From the NCBI RefSeq assembly GCF_002288385.1, contig NZ_CP016783.1, forward strand, positions 496,001-560,000: a stretch of 64,000 nucleotides of DNA, in the 5' to 3' direction. How positions within the stretch are numbered: the first letter of the stretch is position 1; the number at the start of each line of letters is the position of its first letter. Position numbers and translations under genes: made by a program. This stretch comes from Candidatus Planktophila lacus (GTDB lineage: Bacteria > Actinomycetota > Actinomycetes > Nanopelagicales > Nanopelagicaceae). Below the pieces are notes generated by a model, which did no database searches, was not told the DNA's origin, and saw only the letters and a program-made list of their open reading frames with translations. Of this stretch, positions 36,865 to 45,500 are shown one piece after another.

Positions 36865-37950
36865 TTAATGGCTCCTACGAGTTGCGCTAGTTGCGAGTTC
36901 AACGAGTAACTCGCGGGCTGAAGGGTCAATTTCATCAGAGTTTGCCGCAGTTAGCGCGTTGGAAAGAAGCCCCTCGATGAGATCTTCGACAACTTTAACT
37001 GCGCCCGTTGCGGTAATAAGGGCACGAATTTCTTCGATTTGATCGGCGGTTAGATCTTCGCGGCCTAAAGCGGCGGTGATCTTGGCGCCACTTGCTTGGT
37101 CTGCGCGCTCTAGCGTCATCGCCATCAAAACAGTGCGCTTGCCTTCACGAATATCATCGCCGGCTGGCTTACCGGTAACAGATGGATCGCCAAAGATTCC
37201 GAGCATGTCATCACGCAATTGGAATGCCTCACCAAGTGGCAGACCATATGCGCTCAAGATATTTGTTAAATCTTTTCGTTCTGCCTCATCGGTAATCGCA
37301 AGTGATGCACCTAAATGCAGTGGGCGTTCAATTGTGTACTTTCCAGATTTGTAACGGGCAATGCGAAGTGAGCGATCAACGCTAGGAGAACGTTCACCGG
37401 CTTCACGAACATCTAAATACTGTCCCGCCATAAGTTCGATGCGCATCTCATCATGCACCTTTAGCGCCGATAAGAGCGCGCTATTTTCAACACCAGAGGT
37501 ATGAAGTAAATGATCTGACCAAACTAAAGCTAAGTCGCCGAGAAGTACTGCTGCTGCTTCACCAAATTGATCTGCCAAACCGCTCATCGCTTCTTGTTGA
37601 TGCAAGTTCTCAAAGTGGCGATGTATCGCAGGTTTTCCGCGGCGAGTATCTGAACGATCCATTAAGTCATCATGGATAAGCGCACATGCTTGCAATAGTT
37701 CGAGGCTGGTGAATGCGCGAATATCGGCAGCGGTTGCAACCTTGCCAGTTGCCGCAAAGCCGGCATATGCAAAGAGTGGGCGAAGGCGCTTCCCACCTTC
37801 AAGCAAGAAAGATTCGAGGGCATCGCATACTGGGATTAACTCAGAGCCGATGCCACTTAAATATTCGCGCTGCAAGGTCAGATAAGAAGTTAGTTCGCTT
37901 TGAACCGTCTCGCGTACCGCTAAAAGCGTGCCACGTGCATCGTTAACCAC
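36865..37950 (-). CDS. crtE: Polyprenyl (geranylgeranyl) diphosphate synthase
   Basis: Builds the C20 precursor for CrtB. The first Asp-rich motif is LIHDDLMDRSD and the second is QLRDDMLGIFGD; GGKRLRPLF binds the allylic diphosphate. I choose GTG 37950 (361 residues) and not the ATG at 37986, which would lie inside metF, because a -10-like TACCGT sits exactly 6 nt before it. The gene is divergent from metF over a 22-bp shared promoter. Confidence 0.92.
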   Translation of the reverse strand: MVNDARGTLLAVRETVQSELTSYLTLQREYLSGIGSELIPVCDALESFLLEGGKRLRPLFAYAGFAATGKVATAADIRAFTSLELLQACALIHDDLMDRSDTRRGKPAIHRHFENLHQQEAMSGLADQFGEAAAVLLGDLALVWSDHLLHTSGVENSALLSALKVHDEMRIELMAGQYLDVREAGERSPSVDRSLRIARYKSGKYTIERPLHLGASLAITDEAERKDLTNILSAYGLPLGEAFQLRDDMLGIFGDPSVTGKPAGDDIREGKRTVLMAMTLERADQASGAKITAALGREDLTADQIEEIRALITATGAVKVVEDLIEGLLSNALTAANSDEIDPSARELLVELATSATRRSH

Positions 37951-37972
37951 GGCGCAACGGTACCCTGACCGC
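37951..37972. promoter_or_regulatory. Bidirectional leaderless promoter crtE / metF
   Basis: Between the two GTG starts lie 6 nt, then TACCGT reading left (37957-37962), overlapping by TA with TACCCT reading right (37961-37966), then 6 nt. The geometry is identical to the ybaK/MFS gap at 46823-46844. Confidence 0.6.
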
Positions 37973-38854
37973 GTGGAGATGCGCATGAAGGAGATCGGCG
38001 AAGGCGTTACTTACTCCTTCGAGTTCTTTCCTCCGAAAGACCCAGAAGGTGAAGAACGCCTATGGAGCGCTATGCGCGCCCTTGAGCCAATTGCTCCTGA
38101 TTTCATCTCAGTTACTTATGGTGCAGGTGGCACAACCCGCGATCGCACGATTCGGATAACTTCCGAGATAACGCAGCGCACCCATATTCCAACAGTTGCG
38201 CACTTAACTTGCGTTGGTTCCACGCGCGATGAGTTAATCGAAATTTTAGCTCGCTATAAGCAATCTGGAATCCATAACATTCTCGCCCTTCGTGGAGATC
38301 CAACCGGGGGACCGCGTGCGCCTTGGACGCCAACACCTGGCGGTTTAAATCACGCCGACGAATTAGTAACGCTCGCTGCTGAAGTCGGCGGATTCACAAT
38401 TGGCGTTGCCGCATTCCCCGATGGACATCCCGCATCAGGGTTAAATTTCGATGAAGATATTGAAGTTCTGCTCCGTAAAGAAAAAGCCGGTGCATCATTT
38501 GCAACAACACAGTTCTTCTTCGAAGTAGATAAATGGAGAGCGCTCGTCGATCGCTTATCAGCACGTGGCTCAAAACTGCCGATCATCGCAGGCATATTGC
38601 CGGTCACAAATGTTGCGCAGTTAAATCGTATGGCCGAGTTAAGCGGCACACCGATTCCACCGGCTATCGCTGCGCGTTTTGAAGCGCTGAAAGATTCACC
38701 AGATGATGTCCGTAAGTTAGGCGTAGAAATCGCCACAGGCCTCTGTGAAGATTTACTGGATGCAGGCGTGCCGGGTCTTCACTTCTACACAATGAATACT
38801 TCTTCGGCAACACGCGAAATATTTGAGCAGATCAAAGATAAGAAACGCGGATGA
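37973..38854 (+). CDS. metF: Methylenetetrahydrofolate reductase
   Basis: Reduces 5,10-methylene-THF to 5-methyl-THF for methionine synthesis. The protein shows YSFEFFPPKDPEGEERLW, FISVTYGAGGTTRD and NILALRGDPTGG, all typical of MetF, with FAD-binding residues in a TIM barrel. I choose GTG 37973 (293 residues): the longer start at 37928 overlaps crtE, while TACCCT lies 6 nt before this GTG. ATG 37979 and 37985 are alternatives. It is followed by a CDP-alcohol phosphatidyltransferase with an ATGA overlap. Confidence 0.93.
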   Translation: MEMRMKEIGEGVTYSFEFFPPKDPEGEERLWSAMRALEPIAPDFISVTYGAGGTTRDRTIRITSEITQRTHIPTVAHLTCVGSTRDELIEILARYKQSGIHNILALRGDPTGGPRAPWTPTPGGLNHADELVTLAAEVGGFTIGVAAFPDGHPASGLNFDEDIEVLLRKEKAGASFATTQFFFEVDKWRALVDRLSARGSKLPIIAGILPVTNVAQLNRMAELSGTPIPPAIAARFEALKDSPDDVRKLGVEIATGLCEDLLDAGVPGLHFYTMNTSSATREIFEQIKDKKRG

Positions 38855-39483
38855 ACCAGACCGATTTTTTCGCCAAGTGGAGCGCGCTCCACGGTAACGC
38901 TGAGATAAAGGGAATTGTTAAGGCTTGGCTCAAGATCTCATTTGCATCAGCTAAATTCGTTTCAGCACTGCGCTTAACTCCGAACTTACTCACGCTGCTA
39001 GGAATTGTTTTTGCGGTTGCGATGGCAGTTAATCCACTATCGCTCTGGGCGATTCCGCTGCTTGTACTTTCGCTTTACGCCGACGGCATTGATGGCAGCG
39101 TTGCTATTTATCAGAACCGCGAGAGCCAATTCGGTGCGATTCTGGATTCAGTTGCCGATCGCATCAGCGAGGCGCTCTGGTTCTATGTCGCCTATCGCAT
39201 CGGCGCACCTGCCTGGTTGGTACTGATTACCTATGTAATTGCATCTACTCAAGAATATGCGCGTGCCCGTTTAGGTGGTTTAGGAATCAAAGATGTTGGA
39301 GTAGTTACACCTGCAGAACGACCAGTTCGCGCCAGTTTTATCTTTATCGCGCTAGTTGCCTATGCAATTGGTCTTAATTTAGTCGTTGTAGTTATGGCAG
39401 TTCTCGCCGCACTTCAAATATTTAGCTTCTACCTAGTGGGTCGTTGGGCCTACAACTGCTTGCGCAACAATTTCAGCGCTTAG
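38851..39483 (+). CDS. CDP-alcohol phosphatidyltransferase family protein
   Basis: A 210-residue membrane enzyme that should transfer a phospho-group from a CDP-linked donor to an alcohol. The catalytic motif appears as DGIDGSVAIYQNRESQFG followed by LDSVAD. The four Asp are kept, but the usual AR after the second pair is AI. Some actinobacterial subfamilies also seem to lack this Arg, so loss of activity should not be assumed. Substrate is unknown. It overlaps the convergent crtD-like gene by 51 bp, the longest tail-to-tail overlap here. Confidence 0.82.
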   Translation: MNQTDFFAKWSALHGNAEIKGIVKAWLKISFASAKFVSALRLTPNLLTLLGIVFAVAMAVNPLSLWAIPLLVLSLYADGIDGSVAIYQNRESQFGAILDSVADRISEALWFYVAYRIGAPAWLVLITYVIASTQEYARARLGGLGIKDVGVVTPAERPVRASFIFIALVAYAIGLNLVVVVMAVLAALQIFSFYLVGRWAYNCLRNNFSA

Positions 39484-40950
39484 CCCAACTAAAGGTAAGC
39501 CTCCACCTGGATGAGCCGATCCACCAACGCAGTACAAACCCTTTAATGGAGAACGATTCTTGGCGCGCAAAAATGCCGAACGCGCTCCGTTGCTGGAAGT
39601 GCCATAGATCGATCCACCTGGCGCCATCACTGTGCGCTCGAGATCTGCAGGTGTGCGAATTTCCAAAACTTCTAAGCGGTCTCTAACTGATATTCCGCGC
39701 GCTTCAATGGCATCGATAATCTTCATCGCATAGCGGTGGTTGGCATCTTTATCGTTCCAGTTAAAGCCATCGCTATCGCCATGGCGCGGTGCATTAACCA
39801 GCACAAACCAAGCTTCGTGCCCGGGGTGTTTAACCATCGCATCGTCATTTGGCGCGCAGATATAAATCGTTGGATCTTCAACTGGCACCTTACGGCTGAA
39901 GATATCTTCAAACTCTTCATCATAATCTTTGGGAAAGAACACATTGTGATGCGATAAACCTGTTGGCTGATCAGTGGGACGAAGTCCAAGTAGAAGTGAG
40001 AATCCAGCGAGTGATGGTTCAGCCTTGGCCAAGTTCTTACGGGTGCGCTTTAACTTAGAGACTTTGCCTGAAATCAACTTGTTATAGACCAGCGAAGCAT
40101 CAGCGTTTGCTACGACAACTTCATAGTCAATTGATCGGCCATCTCCAAGTGAAAGGCCAGTTACAGATTTACCATTCTGGTTAATCGCAGCAACGGGGGA
40201 GTTGAATTCAAATTTAACTCCGCGATCAAGGCAACGTTGATAAACGGCATCGGCTAGCTTTCCAACCCCGCCTTTAATGTGCCAAGCCCCGAATGCTTCT
40301 TCAACGAAGGCAATAGATGCCAGAACCGCAGGTGCAACGCGCGGATCAGATCCGCTATATGTTGCATAGCGATCCAAGATATTTCGTAGATGAATATCTT
40401 TAATCTTTAGCCCGCGCAGAGTTTTCCAGGGAGCAATGATTCGTAAATCACGAAGCAGCGTTGGACGCTTTAAAAGAGATGCAATAGAACGCAGTTCAGA
40501 TTCGATAAATGGTTCGCGCGAGACATCCCACATCGCCTCAGCAGTGCGCATTACGCGATCCCACTCCTGCCCTGCTTCTGCGCCGAGCGATTCAGTGATT
40601 GCCGCCAGAGTCTCTTTGCGAGATAAGTTGGCAAACTTAACTGACTTGCCATCGGCAAAACGGTAATCAAATGATGGATTAACGGGAACTAGCTCTAGAA
40701 CTCGACCCATGACTTCACCGGTGCGCTGAAAGAAATCGCGATAGACCGCAGGAAGAGTTAAAAGTGATGGGCCGGTATCGAATGCGTAATTTCCGATCCA
40801 TTCTGTGCGGCACTTACCACCGTGGCGATCAGATGCTTCATAGACAGTTACTTGGTGGCCAGCCTTTGCTAAACGCGCTGCAGTTGTCATTCCGCCCATG
40901 CCGGCACCGATTACAGCAACAGCAGGTTTAATTCCACTTACTCTGCTCAC
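39433..40950 (-). CDS. CrtI-family carotenoid desaturase (CrtD-like)
   Basis: A second FAD-dependent CrtI-type oxidoreductase, 505 residues. It has VAVIGAGMGGMTTAARLAKAG at the N-terminus (Rossmann fold), FDTGPSLLTLPAVY, and a C-terminal LYCVGGSAHPGGGLPLVGLS. It sits with cruF- and glycosyltransferase-like genes, so 3,4-desaturation of a hydroxylated acyclic carotenoid (CrtD role) is likely; an isomerase or ketolase role is possible. I choose GTG 40950, which overlaps the upstream stop as GTGA. Confidence 0.82.
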   Translation of the reverse strand: MSRVSGIKPAVAVIGAGMGGMTTAARLAKAGHQVTVYEASDRHGGKCRTEWIGNYAFDTGPSLLTLPAVYRDFFQRTGEVMGRVLELVPVNPSFDYRFADGKSVKFANLSRKETLAAITESLGAEAGQEWDRVMRTAEAMWDVSREPFIESELRSIASLLKRPTLLRDLRIIAPWKTLRGLKIKDIHLRNILDRYATYSGSDPRVAPAVLASIAFVEEAFGAWHIKGGVGKLADAVYQRCLDRGVKFEFNSPVAAINQNGKSVTGLSLGDGRSIDYEVVVANADASLVYNKLISGKVSKLKRTRKNLAKAEPSLAGFSLLLGLRPTDQPTGLSHHNVFFPKDYDEEFEDIFSRKVPVEDPTIYICAPNDDAMVKHPGHEAWFVLVNAPRHGDSDGFNWNDKDANHRYAMKIIDAIEARGISVRDRLEVLEIRTPADLERTVMAPGGSIYGTSSNGARSAFLRAKNRSPLKGLYCVGGSAHPGGGLPLVGLSAEIVAQAVVGPTTH

Positions 40951-42017
40951 AGGGTGCGACCTTTCCATGCAACAACCCCACGAGCGCGCCAACTGTAGAT
41001 AATTAAATAGATCAAGATCGCACAAGAAATCGGATGCAGAATTGAATCTAGGATTCGCCCGCGCGAACGCGCTGCGCTAAGTGCGCGGGTTATAACTACA
41101 AATTGGTAGGCGAAGAAGCCCAGGGGATGGCCACCAAACCAGGCAATTACTGGAGCGATGCCAGTAATAAATAGAAATGCAATCGCAGCTGCGCTGCCGC
41201 TCTGACTGCCGAATGCTTTCCAGAGAGATTTTCCATACCCAGCTTTGATTTCAGAGAAGTTTTTATACATGCGGGTCTGCGCCAGCGATGAACCATCTGC
41301 GACTCCACCAAATGCGCCTGATTTAATCAGCGCGCGAGCAAGTTCCATGTCGTCGAGAACTTCTGCAGCGATCGCAGTAAATCCGCCGATTTGGTCCAAC
41401 GCGCTTTTGCGCACCAGAAAGAATTGTCCGTTGGCAACTGCTAAAGAAGTGCGCGTAGATTTCTCGGCAACGCGCAAAGGCACTGTGCTCATCCATGACC
41501 ATTGCAGTAGCGGTTGAATCAATCGTTCTGAAAAAGTCTTAGCGATCTGACGTGGATACGGCGAGATAAATGAGCGATCGCCCAGCATTGCAATGGCTTG
41601 TGCAATAGCGGTTGACGTTAAACGAACATCTGCATCAAGAGTTACAACGATTTCACCCTTAGCCTGCAAATATCCCTGCTGCAACGCCCATGGTTTACCT
41701 AGCCAACCATCTAGAAGTTCAGGGGCGTTGATAACTTTAATTTGAGCGCCACCATCTTTGGCTTCCTGCAACTTGTCTGCTGTGTCATCGGTGGATGAGT
41801 CGTTGATGAAGATGATCTCTGACTTATTCAAGAACTGTTGTGCCTGCAGGCTAAGTACTAGATCTGCGATGTTTTCCGCTTCATTCCGCACCGGAATCAA
41901 AATAGTTACAGATTCACTGCGTTCTGCAGCAGGTGCGGGGCGGCGGATCGTAAAGAAGTTTGCGACGGCTAGCCAGAGTAGAGCAACGGATGCAAAGAAA
42001 ATTAAGTTAGTTAGCAC
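40947..42017 (-). CDS. Family 2 glycosyltransferase, probable carotenoid glycosyltransferase
   Basis: A 356-residue membrane-anchored GT-A enzyme. A hydrophobic N-terminus precedes ILIPVRNEAENIADLV; the donor-site Asp are in INDSSTDDTAD and VTLDADVR; further membrane segments follow near the C-terminus. Between cruF- and crtD-like genes it resembles CruG-type enzymes that add a sugar to the hydroxylated end of acyclic carotenoids. It starts at GTG 42017, 25 bp after cruF. Confidence 0.8.
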   Translation of the reverse strand: MLTNLIFFASVALLWLAVANFFTIRRPAPAAERSESVTILIPVRNEAENIADLVLSLQAQQFLNKSEIIFINDSSTDDTADKLQEAKDGGAQIKVINAPELLDGWLGKPWALQQGYLQAKGEIVVTLDADVRLTSTAIAQAIAMLGDRSFISPYPRQIAKTFSERLIQPLLQWSWMSTVPLRVAEKSTRTSLAVANGQFFLVRKSALDQIGGFTAIAAEVLDDMELARALIKSGAFGGVADGSSLAQTRMYKNFSEIKAGYGKSLWKAFGSQSGSAAAIAFLFITGIAPVIAWFGGHPLGFFAYQFVVITRALSAARSRGRILDSILHPISCAILIYLIIYSWRARGVVAWKGRTL

Positions 42018-42042
42018 GATTTATTCGATACAAGTTAAACTG

Positions 42043-42846
42043 TTAAGGGCGCCCGAGCCAGCGTGAGAAGAGATACGGTGCAAGGAAGGCGCCATAAACC
42101 GTTCCGAATAAGAATGCGATACCTGGGCGATCAAAGAAGAATAGATTTGAAACGATGCCGCCAAACCAAGTCCAGATTAAGAAGAAATCAACTGCCGTGT
42201 AACTCGCGCTCTGCTTGCGGCGATCGCGCGGTAGAACTAAGTGCAGAACTGCAATTAAAGCCATGCCAGATAACAACCATCCAAATGCATTTGAGAGTGG
42301 AATTTCAGGGGTGAAGGGAACATGTGAGCCAGTTACCTCCCAAGTCCAACGACCACCACTAACCATCTGCGGATCAAGGAATAAGTCATAGGCCATCATT
42401 CCAAAGCCACCGTAGAGAAACACCCAGTTCTTAGTCACTCGGCGCGCAACACATAAGACTGGATGCGCGATCATCGCCCATGCAAATGGCACAACAAGTG
42501 GAACGCTAATTAATTGCGGACCAAGTGATGGGTCATATGAATAGACTCCAAATGGCCAGCCAGTAGAGACGCCAATTAATTCAATAAAGAAACCAAAAGT
42601 TAGCGCAATAGCTAAATATGTAAACGCATAACGTGCACCGTATGACAACAGCGCATGTAGCACCATGGCGCCGGCGCCCCAATAAACAGTTGCAATAGTT
42701 ACAACGCGAAGCGTTTCACCTTCAAGAAGTGGATAGGAAACTTGTAAGAGCAGAGCAACGCCAAGCACCAGATAGAGAAAGAGGCGGGAGCGATCCGAGA
42801 TACCGCGGCGGTGGCGCCTGCGGGGGTTGTAATGACGAATCGACAT
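42043..42846 (-). CDS. cruF: CruF-family carotenoid hydratase
   Basis: A 267-residue membrane protein of the carotenoid-biosynthesis (DUF422) family, with about seven hydrophobic segments. YDLFLDPQMV and a later IPLSNAFGWLLSGM are the family's conserved stretches. CruF and its archaeal relatives add water to the 1,2 double bond of lycopene-type ends, creating the hydroxyl that a glycosyltransferase can use. ATG 42846 follows a weak -10 (CAGAAT) by 6 nt. The GT2 and crtD-like genes follow directly. Confidence 0.85.
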   Translation of the reverse strand: MSIRHYNPRRRHRRGISDRSRLFLYLVLGVALLLQVSYPLLEGETLRVVTIATVYWGAGAMVLHALLSYGARYAFTYLAIALTFGFFIELIGVSTGWPFGVYSYDPSLGPQLISVPLVVPFAWAMIAHPVLCVARRVTKNWVFLYGGFGMMAYDLFLDPQMVSGGRWTWEVTGSHVPFTPEIPLSNAFGWLLSGMALIAVLHLVLPRDRRKQSASYTAVDFFLIWTWFGGIVSNLFFFDRPGIAFLFGTVYGAFLAPYLFSRWLGRP

Positions 42847-42885
42847 GGGCTAATTCTGCCCTAGTAATCGCTCCCAGAAATACCT

Positions 42886-43563
42886 CTATTTATTAAGCGA
42901 ACCGCGGATATCGCGCACAGAAAAGCGTGCAAAGAGTTCTTCGGCATACCAAGCATGGCGTTCAGTGGCTGCAATCGCTTCTTGGTGGGCGGCGCCCTTG
43001 TAAGCAAAGTTTCTTAAATCTGCGCCAGAGCGCCAATGTGAAAAAGTTCCTTGCAGACCTATCGGAGCTTCACCAATTCCGATGGTCTGCAATAAACCAG
43101 GAGATGAATGCAGACTCGAAGTTACTGGTGGAACGGCTTTCCAGAAACGCACATTTTGGGCCCACTTGATTCGAGCGCGTGTAATCGCAACAACTTCACC
43201 ATCACCAGCGCTCTTTACGTAGTCAAAGGGATTTACCTTGGCCCATAAACCATGAGATGAAATCGGATCAACGAGATATCGAACTTCTTCGCTGCTATTT
43301 TTCCGCCAGCGCTTAATTAACTTTGAGCTATCTAGCGCAGCCAATTGAGATTGTTCAATAACAACTAGCGCACCCCAGCGAGTTATATCAGCATCGCGCG
43401 GGGTAAATGTTTCACCTTTTCCCGCACCAAGCATCTTGGCAAAACGCACGCCCTTCATTCTGCGAAGGCCGCCACGATCTAGCGCCATCCGCAGAAGTGC
43501 GAAACCTAATTTGCGCTGCGTTATCTTCCAGAAATAAATAACTGTGACAAGTTCATTGTTCAT
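42886..43563 (-). CDS. crtA: Spheroidene monooxygenase-like protein (CrtA family)
   Basis: A 225-residue protein resembling CrtA, a haem-containing enzyme that puts a keto group at C-2 of acyclic carotenoids. Supporting segments are ALVVIEQSQLAALD, SHGLWAKVNPFDY, VAITRARIKWAQNVRFWKAV and GIGEAPIGLQGTFSHW. The carotenoid neighbours support the role, but CrtA-like proteins with other oxygenase roles exist. It overlaps the upstream hydrolase gene as ATGA. Confidence 0.8.
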   Translation of the reverse strand: MNNELVTVIYFWKITQRKLGFALLRMALDRGGLRRMKGVRFAKMLGAGKGETFTPRDADITRWGALVVIEQSQLAALDSSKLIKRWRKNSSEEVRYLVDPISSHGLWAKVNPFDYVKSAGDGEVVAITRARIKWAQNVRFWKAVPPVTSSLHSSPGLLQTIGIGEAPIGLQGTFSHWRSGADLRNFAYKGAAHQEAIAATERHAWYAEELFARFSVRDIRGSLNK

Positions 43564-44363
43564 CTATTAATACCTGCTACAGCAAATATCTCTGCGGCAA
43601 CCTCCTGCGGGTGATCCCACATTGGAGCATGGCCACATTCTGCAAATATTTTCCATTGCGCGTGCGCAGGTGCCATTAGGCGTTCTTGGCAGGTTGTCGC
43701 TGGCAGAGTTTTATCTGAATCTCCAAAGATAATCGTCACTGGAATCGAGGAATCTACCTTCGAATCAAAACGCTTATTTAGCATTCCATCCCAAGCTGGA
43801 AAATAACCCGGGGAATTAGCCATCGCCAAAGTTGCATCTAAGCAAAGCTCTGTAGAAAATTCGCGCCAACGCGGACTAACCGATTCAAAACCTAACTTCC
43901 GCGACCACTCATACTTTAAAAATGTAGGCGCAAGCGGCGCAGAATTCTTCGCCAAATAACGAAGCGTTGAAGTGCCCGGATATCGCTGCACAAATGTTGC
44001 CAACCAGAATCCAGCAGGGGCAAGGGCAACAACGCTCTTAACCGTTTGCGGATGTGCGGCGGCCATTTCAAGTGCAATCCAGCCACCCCAAGAATTTCCA
44101 ACAAGATCAAACTCGTTAACTTGAAATTCTCGCCCGACTTCCTTAACAACTAAATTGGCCAATGCATGCGGATCCATCGACATGGTTTTATCCATAGGAG
44201 TTTTTCCATGGCCAGGGAGATCAATAGTGATGACGTTGTAACTTCGCTGCAGTAACGGGGTAAGGGGCTTCCAGGCTGTTGCTGCCGAGCCCATCCCATG
44301 AACCAGCACAATATGAGGCGCTGATTCGGCCTCAGATGGGAGGAGTTGCATAGAAAGGTTCAT
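43560..44363 (-). CDS. Alpha/beta-hydrolase fold protein
   Basis: A 267-residue hydrolase with VLVHGMGSAATAWKPL, nucleophile elbow LVGNSWGGWIAL, acid in FGDSDKTLP and His in AECGHAPMWDHP, a full triad. The specific reaction is unknown. It is the first gene of the crtA-cruF-GT2-crtD-like series, overlapping crtA, so a role on carotenoid esters or precursors is conceivable. A TAATAT 11 nt upstream of its ATG suggests a short leader. Confidence 0.85.
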   Translation of the reverse strand: MNLSMQLLPSEAESAPHIVLVHGMGSAATAWKPLTPLLQRSYNVITIDLPGHGKTPMDKTMSMDPHALANLVVKEVGREFQVNEFDLVGNSWGGWIALEMAAAHPQTVKSVVALAPAGFWLATFVQRYPGTSTLRYLAKNSAPLAPTFLKYEWSRKLGFESVSPRWREFSTELCLDATLAMANSPGYFPAWDGMLNKRFDSKVDSSIPVTIIFGDSDKTLPATTCQERLMAPAHAQWKIFAECGHAPMWDHPQEVAAEIFAVAGINR

Positions 44364-44411
44364 CTTAAATTCAGATATTACTCCGTGGCGCTGGTTATTA
44401 CCTGTTCATCT

Positions 44412-45101
44412 ATGGCCGATGATAGCCATGTGAATTTGAGAAAAACCATCGCCGAGGCAGTTGGTACTGCGACTCTTTTGTTGGTCGTTATCGGCTCTGG
44501 CGTAATGGCTACCAATCTTTCAAAAGATGTTGGTGTGCAGTTAACAATTAACTCAGCGGCAACCGGATTAATTCTCTACATCTTGATCACCTTGCTTGGC
44601 CCGATTAGCGGCGCCCATTTCAACCCAGTTGTGACTGCAATCCAGTTGTTCAAGAAGAACATCACAGCAGCTCTTGCTGCCGCCTACCTGGCGGCTCAGT
44701 TGTTTGGTGCGGTAATTGGCGTTGCACTTGCTAACTTCATCTTTAACTTACCAATAATCGAAATTTCCCAGAAAGACCGAACTGGCGCTGAACTCTTCGT
44801 GAGCGAAATTCTGGCAACCGCTGGCCTAGTCTTCATTATATTTACCGCAATCGCGCAAAAGAGCGAGGCGAAGATTCCAGTTCTTGTCGGCGCTTACATA
44901 TCAGCAGCTTATTTCTTCACTTCATCAACGAGCTTTGCCAATCCAGTGGTGACTGTGGCCAGAACTCTCTCAGATACATTCGCTGGTATCGCACCAAGTT
45001 CTGTTGCTCCTTTCATCGCGGCGCAGATTTTGGGCGCTGTCCTAGGTCTAGCTCTAACCAAATTTATAAATTCCCCAAATGAAACAGGAAACGAGAAGTA
45101 A
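44412..45101 (+). CDS. MIP/aquaporin family channel, possibly arsenite channel
   Basis: A 229-residue channel with six membrane segments and the two half-helix boxes written here as FNPVV and ANPVV (usual NPA changed to NPV in both). ATG 44412 is chosen because MADDSHVNLRKTIAEAVGT is where homology should begin; the reading from 44346 adds an uncharacteristic start. The gene ends with TAA directly followed by the arsC ATG. Aquaporin-arsC pairs are known in arsenic resistance (AqpS in Sinorhizobium). Confidence 0.85.
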   Translation: MADDSHVNLRKTIAEAVGTATLLLVVIGSGVMATNLSKDVGVQLTINSAATGLILYILITLLGPISGAHFNPVVTAIQLFKKNITAALAAAYLAAQLFGAVIGVALANFIFNLPIIEISQKDRTGAELFVSEILATAGLVFIIFTAIAQKSEAKIPVLVGAYISAAYFFTSSTSFANPVVTVARTLSDTFAGIAPSSVAPFIAAQILGAVLGLALTKFINSPNETGNEK

Positions 45102-45500
45102 ATGAGCAAACCAACAGTTCTCTTTGTATGCGTACACAATGCCGGTCGCTCACAGATGGCGGCGGGCTTTATGCGCGAACTCGGGCAGGGACGTGTAGAA
45201 GTACTCTCTGCCGGTTCTGCTCCAAAAGATTCCATTAACCCAGTTGCCGTTGCAGCGATGGCTGAGGTCGGAATAGATATCGCAAATAACACTCCAAAAG
45301 TATTAACAACTGAGGCTGTACAAGAGTCAGATGCGGTTATCACCATGGGCTGCGGCGATGTCTGTCCGTTCTATCCCGGTAAGCGTTATGAGGATTGGGT
45401 ACTTGAAGATCCTGCGGGACAGGGGATTGAGCCAGTGCGTGTAATTCGAGATGAGATCAAAGCTCGAGTAGAAAAGTTATTGGCCGAGCTTCTCGATTAA
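45102..45500 (+). CDS. arsC: Arsenate reductase, LMW-PTP family, mycothiol-dependent type
   Basis: A 132-residue protein with the phosphatase-like loop FVCVHNAGRSQMA (Cys10-X5-Arg16) and MGCGDVCPFYPGKRYEDW, a stretch close to corynebacterial arsenate-mycothiol transferases. It converts arsenate to arsenite, which the upstream channel could let out. No arsR or arsB is nearby. The last 24 bp overlap the convergent VOC gene. Confidence 0.9.
   Translation: MSKPTVLFVCVHNAGRSQMAAGFMRELGQGRVEVLSAGSAPKDSINPVAVAAMAEVGIDIANNTPKVLTTEAVQESDAVITMGCGDVCPFYPGKRYEDWVLEDPAGQGIEPVRVIRDEIKARVEKLLAELLD

Noticed and set aside
38851-39483. Inactive CDP-alcohol phosphatidyltransferase because the AR of the motif is AI
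   Set aside because: All four Asp remain, and I believe some actinobacterial subfamilies also lack this Arg, so it is not evidence for a pseudogene.
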